Shown here one piece after another: positions 56,908 to 64,000 of a stretch of 64,000 nucleotides of DNA. Under the pieces are notes generated by a model, which worked only from the letters and a program-made list of their open reading frames with translations, was not told where the DNA came from and did no database searches. Positions within the stretch are counted from its first letter, which is position 1. Each line of letters begins with the position of its first letter. Origin of the DNA: Myrmaecium sp. VS I D KN 1 (Eukaryota; Ascomycota; Dothideomycetes; Valsariales; Valsariaceae); the NCBI GenBank assembly GCA_019775845.1, contig JADQAV010000044.1:332050-396049 (forward strand), written 5' to 3'. The position numbers were made by a program, and so were the translations under genes.

Positions 56908-59331
56908 CTTCGTCCGAACCTACTCCCGTGTGAAAATCTAACCTTGTCTGCGATTGAGCGCTTAAACCTTCCAGAGCAGCCATGGCCGGATCTAATCTGA
57001 TTAGGACTGTCCGGGTCATATAGGAGGGAGGATCAGTGTGAGGTTACATATCGCTTAGCATGGAGGTTGCATTCTTCATCCTTCCTCTCCGCTCCCAATC
57101 CTCCATGATATATTCCCTCTCAATACATACATATACATAAGCAACACGATGTGAATGAGTGATATTGACACCAATGCTGCCTCCTAAACACACGATCGTT
57201 GCCATGGCTGAGATTAGATTACCTACACAATATAATAAGAGTGCAAATTTCCTCCAACTTCTCACCACTCTATCCAAGCCGCTCGGCAAAGCCGACGTTC
57301 GCCAAGAGCGCCCGTCAGCACGCCGGAGGCCCACCCCGACTTGGCCACGAACAGTCTGGACTGGACGCTGCCAGTGCTCCCCCGATCAACTTCTTTTTCC
57401 GTCTCACAGGGCATCCATTGTCATTCCGAGATCCTGGTTTCTCCCGGTCTGGCCGTCAGAGATCGGCCGCCACTTTTCTTGTTCGTCGTCAGCCTCCTCT
57501 CCAAGATGCGGCTCTTCGACTACCTAACGAACGGATGGATGGATGGATGGATGGATAAAAAGCACTGACGGAGGTGGTGGTAGTGACAGGCAGACCTAAC
57601 TAACCACGGTAGGAGTAGAGGTGAAATCCTTCGTGAGCAATCCTTCGTTTCCCGTTATTTCCATGCGCATCTACCCTATCGATCATATCATATCAACCAT
57701 CCGACATCATCCCGAGCATACCCGGGCGGAGGGGGCAGCAACAGCAGCGAAAACCAGCAATACAAGTATTGTACATTCACCTACCCAGCCCTACCTTGCG
57801 AGCAAACAAACCCCGCGAACCCCCCCAATCTCCACTCTAGCCATGATGTCCTTACCTCATCGAATGTAGATCATGACCCGACCAGCCGGGTTCCAGTCCC
57901 GTCACAAGGGAAAAGCACAGAACCACTAGGCACGCTAGGTATCATTTTACATCCCCATCCATGAGCAAGGCCGGACGATGGAGAAGAGGAACGTGGAGAG
58001 TGAACGGCTGACGCGCTCACGAGCGATCCTGCTAAATAGCCTTTGTTACCTATGCAATCGAGGGAATAAAGGTTCTTGGTCCTGCCATACGGACAAAGGA
58101 GTCTTCTCTTCCCTGGAGGTACTACGAGGAATTATAGTCTACTACTATACAGTATTCTGCTGCCCACCGGATATGCAGTACCTACAGTAGATAGCACAAT
58201 AGAGCGTTCAAGAGTTTCCCTAGAAACTCTGGACCAGAATTGGAACCGCCGAAGTCCCGCCTCCACTTCCCTTCCCTTTCCAACCCAAGCCACACGCCAA
58301 AGAGAAACCCTCTCACGCTTAAAGAAAGAAAGAAAACCTGGAAGGTTTGGTTTCCCGGTAGTTAATCTGATGATCGACAACCCACTGAGCCAGCCTTGTT
58401 GCGATGTATGTATGTAGATCTGATAACATACATCATCGGATCGGCCTTATCACTTATCGTCATCGGCGTCATCGCATCACATGCCTGCAGTGGTGATGAA
58501 GAACGATGAAGATGAAGAAGATCAAGATTGATCTGATAACTTTGATCGACTGCCGTCATCATCTACTCCGAGTCCTGGTCCCTTGATGATCTGATTCCTA
58601 ACCGCTCACCATCGCATTTCTTGCTTTGAGGTGAACTGTGGCAACTTTCTTCAGCCCTATGTGAGGGACGGAGGGAGGAGTCACGTCAAGGCCGGTCTGG
58701 TAGATCGTGGGCCGATCCACACCCACATCACCTCCCATCCCGCATCACGTTTGACGCTGACGCTGGCACTCTCTCTCTTCCTCCGAGCTCGGATCTGTGC
58801 GACGGATGGATGGATGATGATGCGATGCAGCTTTACATACCTGCGCCCCAGAAAGGGCATCCCATCTCATCCAGGCTTGCTCATGTTCCTTGCTTGCGCA
58901 CAGCTAAGCAAGTGAATAACTTCATGCACTACAACCCGTCGTGCCGACATGCTGCGATACTGCAATACTTACCTGATGACGGACAGACGGACAGACAGGT
59001 TGACTGGCAGAGTGGTGGTTAGTAAGTACATAAGTAAGGACATAGGTAGGTACAGAGGTAGGTATCGGTACCCAGTGTATCAAGCTAGCGCTAGCGATAT
59101 ATACACACTTTATATATCACTCTCCCGCAGCGCGCGCCTCGAAAAATATTCAATACTTCGCAATACAAAAGAAGAAGAATGCGGGGTGAAAGGGGTGCCA
59201 CCATAAAACCTATCTAGGTACCCCGGAGTTGAGAAATGTATAAAGGTAAACAATGTAATGGTTTACGGAGGACTGCTCTTGCCCTCAAGAGCAACAAACG
59301 ACCCCAGTGGAAAGCCCAAGGCAGAAACCTC
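56345..59331. other. Long gene-free stretch
   Basis: Starts with the siderophore transporter promoter. It contains a T28 run, a short TGGA repeat (57534-57555) and TAGGTA words near 59030-59070, but no supported gene or RNA. Confidence 0.5.
56880..56907. repeat. T28 homopolymer
   Basis: Twenty-eight uninterrupted T bases. A retroposed poly(A) tail on the minus strand is possible, but no element is visible beside it. Confidence 0.9.
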
Positions 59332-62300
59332 TCAACGACGCCAAACCCGCCTCCGCCTTCCACGACTCCGCAAACTCCACGCAATCCACCCAACCACACC
59401 CACCGCCGCCAGCACCCCAACCACCGTCACCATCGCCTTGAACGCCCCGTCCAGCTCCGTCCGCACCCAAACCATCACCACCGGCAACGACAGCACAGCG
59501 ACCGCCGCCGCAGCCATGACCCAACGCACCCACCGCCGGCGACGTAAGCCCGCCTGCCTCTCCCACCGCGAGCGACTGCGACTCCACACGCCCATCGGGA
59601 AAGCACGAGTTCCCCTCCATCGGCCGGGTAGGTGGGGGACGAGATCCCACGGCACAGTCGCAGCCAAGATGCCGCGAAGGAACACACGAGTGCCAATCGG
59701 GCCGCCGGGCGGGATCCCCGCGTCCTCGCGCACGCGGGCCCAGAGGCGGCGACGGCAGCCGACGACGACGGCGCTGCGGATGGCGAGGCGGACGCAATAG
59801 GCCAGCAGAACGGCGAGAACGCAGCCGAGGACGAAGGCCCAGGCGGACGGGAGTGGGTCGGCGTCGCTGAGCTCGCGGATCTGCATGCTGAAGAGGCTCG
59901 CGACGAAGGTGAGGGGGATGAAGATGAAAGCGAGCTCGGTGAGCTTGCCGACGCTCTCGGCTTCGGCGATTTGCCGCTTGCTTTCTAGCAGCGCCATGTC
60001 GCTTCGTAGTGCCTGGTAGCTCTTCTCGTTTTGCTGGATGAGGGCGTCGATGTTGGCGAGGACGTCGGCAAGGGCGGCGCGGACGGCGGCAGGGGGCGGC
60101 GGGATTGCGTCGGAGGTGGAAGGGAAGAGCGAGGCATGGAAGTGCTCGAGGCTTTGTCGGAGCTCGGGCAGTTCGACTTGGAAACGGGCGATCAGGGCGC
60201 GCCAGTGGTTGAGCCGGGTGTGCATGAGGTGGTCGTCTGTGCTGCCCAGGCCGATTTCCTCGAGCGCGTCCGAGATGATGTCGAGCAGCGCGGCGGTGTC
60301 GGCGACCGCGATGCTGAGCAGAGTGGCGAGCGGATCCTGGAGACCTGGGTGGTCGAAGCCGATCACGTTGGGCTCCTGGAAGACTAAGGAGAGGTCTTGT
60401 AGGGTGGGATTGGCGGTGGTGATGGTGTTGCCAAAGGTCTCGAGGGTATGGAGGGGAGGACGTTGGCCGCGTCCGAAAGCGTCGCTGAGCATCGTGTTGA
60501 TGTTCACCTGATTACGCAGGCTTCCGGCAGCGAATATCTTGCTGGTGTCGTCATCGTCGGGATGGGGGGGCAGACGGGGGAGAGGATCGAGGAGGATGAT
60601 CGTGACGGGATATTCGGGGTACGTGATGTTGTAAATGGTGACCCGCTCCTCCCAGCCGGTTTTGACAATTGTCTCTGTCCCTTTATTGATACTGTCCGGA
60701 TCAGTGGAGAGCACCCATTCCTTGCGGAAGATATTCTGCTCTATGAGGAGCGTCTCAGCTGCCTTCTCATCTGAAGTGGAATCCAAGCTCTCCGAATCAC
60801 TCCTATCGCCTCCATCAGTATCCGAATCATCTGTCTTCACTCTCAACAAATCCACCGCCACTCCTTCGGTCACAATCGTGGAGGCACCTCGCTTCAGCGG
60901 CCGGAACCAGCGAAGGCTCACATGGCTCTTCGCCACGGCCTTCGTATTCCACGTCCGCGGATGGGAATCCGCATACTTTCCATCCCGATAGCCCGAGTTG
61001 CACAGGTGCTCCTCGAAGAACTCCGGGCTCAGCCAAAACACCGAGCCCAGCGTCTCGATCATGCTCGGCGACAGATCTTCCACCAAGATGACCCGACCCT
61101 GGATATTTTGCTTCTCCCCCTTCGTCCGCGGCACCAGCGAACGCACCCACTCATTCAGGGGCACAACAAAACTGCGCCAGTGTCTCTCCCACGCAGCCGC
61201 GCTAGCCCCCGGACGCCGGACGAGGTCCCACACCGTCACCTTTCCGGCCCCGTCCACCCGTGCCGCCTCGCCTTTCACGTGGTTCAAGTGCGGCATGTGC
61301 TCGCTCAACCGATTGACGAGATCGGCGTACGTGTCCACGCGCCGTGGGGGCGTGGTTGCGCGACCAGCGCGTGGCTTGATGGCCCTCCGCGGGCTGCCGC
61401 CCAGCCATGGTGGAAGGCTTGGATACGGCAGCGGTATTCTTTGCGGTTTGGTCCGGGATCTGCGAAGGGGGATCGGCTGTTCCGGTGACTCAGGCGCCAT
61501 GTCGTCGTATCTCGACTTACCAGAGGTTGGCATCCGAACGCGTGCTGGTGGAGGCGGCGGATATATTATGTCTGCTCGCTCTTCCTCTGGTGTATATAAA
61601 GGCGCGTTTCCTCGCGACGGCAGCGGCGGCAGAGGGGTCAGAGGGGGCATATCCATCGTTTCATCGGCCCGGTGTGCAGCAGCAAAGTACGATAGACGTT
61701 GTTCGATATGCCAACCAGGTTGAATGGTCTCTTCCCAGCGCCGCGGTTCAATGATCTTCCCATCAGGGCCGAGGAGCTCATAGAAACCCATCTCCATTAC
61801 CGGACCAAGTTGAGGATGGTACTGGAAGATGCGTCGGATCAGGACTTCCATTCCCTATCAAGTCGATCAGTCAACAATCATCCGCAACATCCGATCAAAA
61901 GACAGAGGACCGACATTCCAATCCTTTGCAGCCTGCCAAGGGAACTTGAACTCCCTGCCCACGCAATCCTTGAAATAGATCGGGTCAGCGGCATCATGCA
62001 AATGCGGCGACGAGTCACGACGTGGTCGTGATGGACCGCCAAACCGGTACTCCTTCTCCTCCAACCGCGTCTTCCCTCGTCGACTGGCCCACCTAAGCTT
62101 TTCTTCCTCCTCTCGTACGTTCTCCTGCCATTTCTCCTCTTCTATCTGTCCCATACGTCGGCGCCTCTTGGGTTCCGCCTTTTCCCTCTCCTTCCCCTTC
62201 CCCTCCTTTTCCTTCTTCTGCTTCTCCTCCTCTCGCTGCTTCTCCCGCTCTTTCCTCTCCGTCACCTGCTCAAACGCACGCGAAAGCTCCTTCACCAGCT

Positions 62301-63054
62301 CCGCAATCCGCTGCGTCTCATCCGCGTTCCCCGTACCCAGCTCCTCGGGCCCAACTTTGCTCGGTGGCGGTCGCTGCGGGAAGGTTGGCGTCTGGGTGGG
62401 ATATCGAAGCTTCAACGTCGACTTGGGCAGGTATGTTGCCGGTTGCGGCGCCTCTTCCAACAATATATTTGGCGGCGGACTTGCGAGCGGCGATGGGGGA
62501 GGGTACGCCGGCCCTTCTCCTGGAGATTCTGGATCCATCTTCTCTCTTCGGCTGTCCTCGACTTGAATGCGTATGGACGCGGCATGTTCAGACGCATGAG
62601 TTGACGACGCACTGCTGGCGGGAAGCGGTACATCTCCCGGCAAAGACAGAGAGGATCGTTCTCGAGAGGGTCTCCGATATAATCGCTGGAGGGTTTCTAG
62701 AGAACTCTCGCTCTCAAAATACGTGCTCTCCTCTCCATCCGCGCTTCGTGAACGACGTCGCTCCTCCGCCCCGTCATCGCGGACGACCAATTGCTCCTCT
62801 TGACCATCTCCCTCTTTCTCCCAATCCCGCGCTCTGGCCGCGCCGTCCAGCCTCGAAGTGATCTTTTCATCCGGCATCACGAAGTCGTCGGTGCACGCCT
62901 GATGCGTGATGGACGCGTCCTCACCACCACATGTACAGTAGGTTTTTTTGCAATCGAGGCAGATGGTCCTAGAAAATCCTCGTGGTACGGCAGCGCTTAA
63001 ATGCCGGAGCTGAAAGGTGGGGGCCAGCCTGGTCCCCAATTTGTACGCCTGCAT
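59332..63054 (-). CDS. Ubiquitin-like/CorA-type fungal membrane protein
   Basis: The last exon (61854-59332) joins an upstream exon ending at 61915 through a GTCGGT donor; the junction reads KDWN-GMEVLIRRIF, which restores a ubiquitin-like domain (PIYFKDCVGREFKFPW ... GPDGKIIEPRRWEETIQPGW). From the Met at 63054 the product is about 1220 residues; a Met at 63237 would add 61. Near the start, C32, C35, C40 and C42 (ICLDCKKTYCTC) may bind zinc. A charged coiled-coil (KEREKQREEEKQKKEKEG) precedes the ubiquitin-like domain. The final 300 residues hold a CorA-like helix and the pore pair LAFIFIPLTFVASLFSMQ and WAFVLGCVLAVLLAYCV, followed by two more membrane helices. The usual GMN ion-selectivity motif of CorA is SMQ here, so magnesium transport is doubtful. 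The gene is head to head with the Fig1 gene. Confidence 0.82.
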
Positions 63055-63235
63055 GCGACTGACAGCATGAGGCTTGACGCTGGCCCAACGATAACCCGTG
63101 GGCTGCTGCTGCTCGGCTACATAAGTGCTGTATGACCCCGCTTGAGCTGAAGTGAAAAAAAAAATATAGAAGAAAAGATAAGACGTTACTCTGACATCCG
63201 CTCCCCCCTCCTGAAGCTCAACGAACAAGCAAGTC
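63055..63235. promoter_or_regulatory. Compact head-to-head promoter region
   Basis: Only 181 bp separate the chosen starts of the CorA-like gene (minus) and the Fig1 gene (plus). A T-rich run (plus strand A/T at 63150-63175) lies in the middle. If the upstream Met at 63237 were used, the two ATG codons would overlap in a CATG palindrome, which argues against that start. Confidence 0.4.
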
Positions 63236-64000
63236 ATGGCCGCGCATTATCGCTCCTGGAGCCGCGTGCGTGCGGGTATGTTCGATCGCGTCCAGCTCGT
63301 TCAGTGAACCAGACATTGACACTCTACAAAGTCTTCAGCTTCCGTCACATCATCATATCGCTGTGGATTACCGTGATCATCCTAAGTTGTAAGCACATCA
63401 AACAAAGAAGCGCACGAGCAGAAAAACGGAAAGAGAATCAAAAAGCTCACTATCCTCCAGGCCTCCTCCTAGGCGGATGCACCACCAACACAACCTTCGC
63501 CAACATCTACGCCATCTCCTACACCTACCACACCCCCAGCAGCAGCACCAGCAACACCACATGGCCCAACATAACCGCCCTCCTCACCTCCGCAGCCTCT
63601 ACCTCCCACCTCTCCACCCGCTTCTCCTACTTCTCCCTCTGCGCCCGCCCCAACCCCTCCACACCCTGGACATGCTCCAGCACCCTCACCCTGAGCACCC
63701 TCACCCTCCCCTCCTCCTCCAGCAGCAGCAGCACCCAACCAACCGACCCCCTCTCCCTCCTCCCCCTCTCCAACTACATCCGCACCCACACCCTCTACCC
63801 AGGTCTCCTGCTCCCCCTGCCCCTCCTCGCCCTCCTCAGCATCCTCACCCGCACCCTCCTTCCCCCCCCCGCCACCAACCCCTTCACCCCCGCCCTCGCC
63901 CTCCTGACCCCGCTCTTCGCCCTCCTCAACGCCACCTGGCAGCACGCCGCCGCCGCCACGGCCGCCGCGCTCAGCACCCGCGCCGCGCAGGGCGTGATCC
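63236..64000 (+). CDS. Fig1-family membrane protein, 3' end outside window
   Basis: Exons 63236-63275, 63332-63388 and 63461 onward join in phase. The third exon is open to the window edge, so the gene is partial. The first helix (VFSFRHIIISLWITVIILSCLLLGGC) ends in the CLLLGGCTT block that resembles the LLxGCSS start of Fig1 proteins. It is followed by IYAISYTY, a luminal domain rich in Asn-Ser-Thr sequons, and YFSLCAR ... WTCSS, the family's paired-cysteine motif. Further helices follow (LYPGLLLPLPLLALLSILT, ALALLTPLFALL). Using the acceptor at 63459-63460 keeps the LLLGG block; an alternative acceptor at 63472 drops four residues. Fig1 proteins act in calcium influx and cell fusion during mating. 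Confidence 0.8.

Overview
The window is nuclear DNA of a filamentous ascomycete (Pezizomycotina). The genes are GC-rich and split by introns of about 45-90 bp with GTRNGY donors and YAG acceptors. Both tRNA genes carry an intron after base 37. There is a Pth11-type fungal rhodopsin-domain receptor, a FunK1 kinase remnant, a siderophore transporter and an Erg2 sterol isomerase, and no bacterial signals (no Shine-Dalgarno sites or operons). I rebuilt gene models by splicing ORF pieces in phase, so exon ends are predictions.

Layout. 0-6 kb is gene-poor: a decayed PD-(D/E)XK nuclease-like gene, tRNA-Leu(AAG), tRNA-Gly(GCC) and a truncated two-exon gene remnant. 6-11 kb holds a divergent pair, a 2-oxoglutarate/Fe(II) oxygenase and a Dal5/Liz1-type transporter. 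10.9-12.9 kb is a repeat island with a 22-bp repeat that folds back on itself, an AT-rich stretch, a FunK1 pseudogene and degenerate GC-rich repeats. 13.3-24.5 kb carries a zinc alcohol dehydrogenase convergent with a secreted serine carboxypeptidase, an MFS transporter, a secreted T1-type ribonuclease and a DUF3632 protein. 24.6-30.5 kb is mostly non-coding, with a small Cys-rich protein and two doubtful hypothetical genes.

30.5-34.3 kb holds the two most unusual genes: a secreted proline-rich precursor built of KR-ended repeats, interrupted by a 547-bp assembly gap, and a secreted protein with a Lys-His-Gly/Ser repeat whose reading frame changes after the repeat. 36.7-47.1 kb has an FAD monooxygenase, a 311-bp terminal-inverted-repeat element, a large MFS transporter and a Pth11-like receptor. 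50.3-56.4 kb has three genes on the minus strand: ERG2, a soluble-type fumarate reductase and a siderophore transporter. The right end carries a very large ubiquitin-like/CorA membrane protein head to head with a Fig1-family membrane protein that runs off the window.

How the genes fit together. Most are independent housekeeping, transport or secretion genes, and I see no complete secondary-metabolite cluster. Secreted products (carboxypeptidase, ribonuclease, proline-rich precursor, KH-repeat protein), a surface receptor and a mating/calcium-type Fig1 protein suggest a fungus that interacts with a substrate or host, but lifestyle cannot be fixed from this window. The best candidate for an undescribed system is the KR-repeat precursor at 30.5-32.0 kb, which looks made to be cut by Kex2 into a family of proline-rich peptides.
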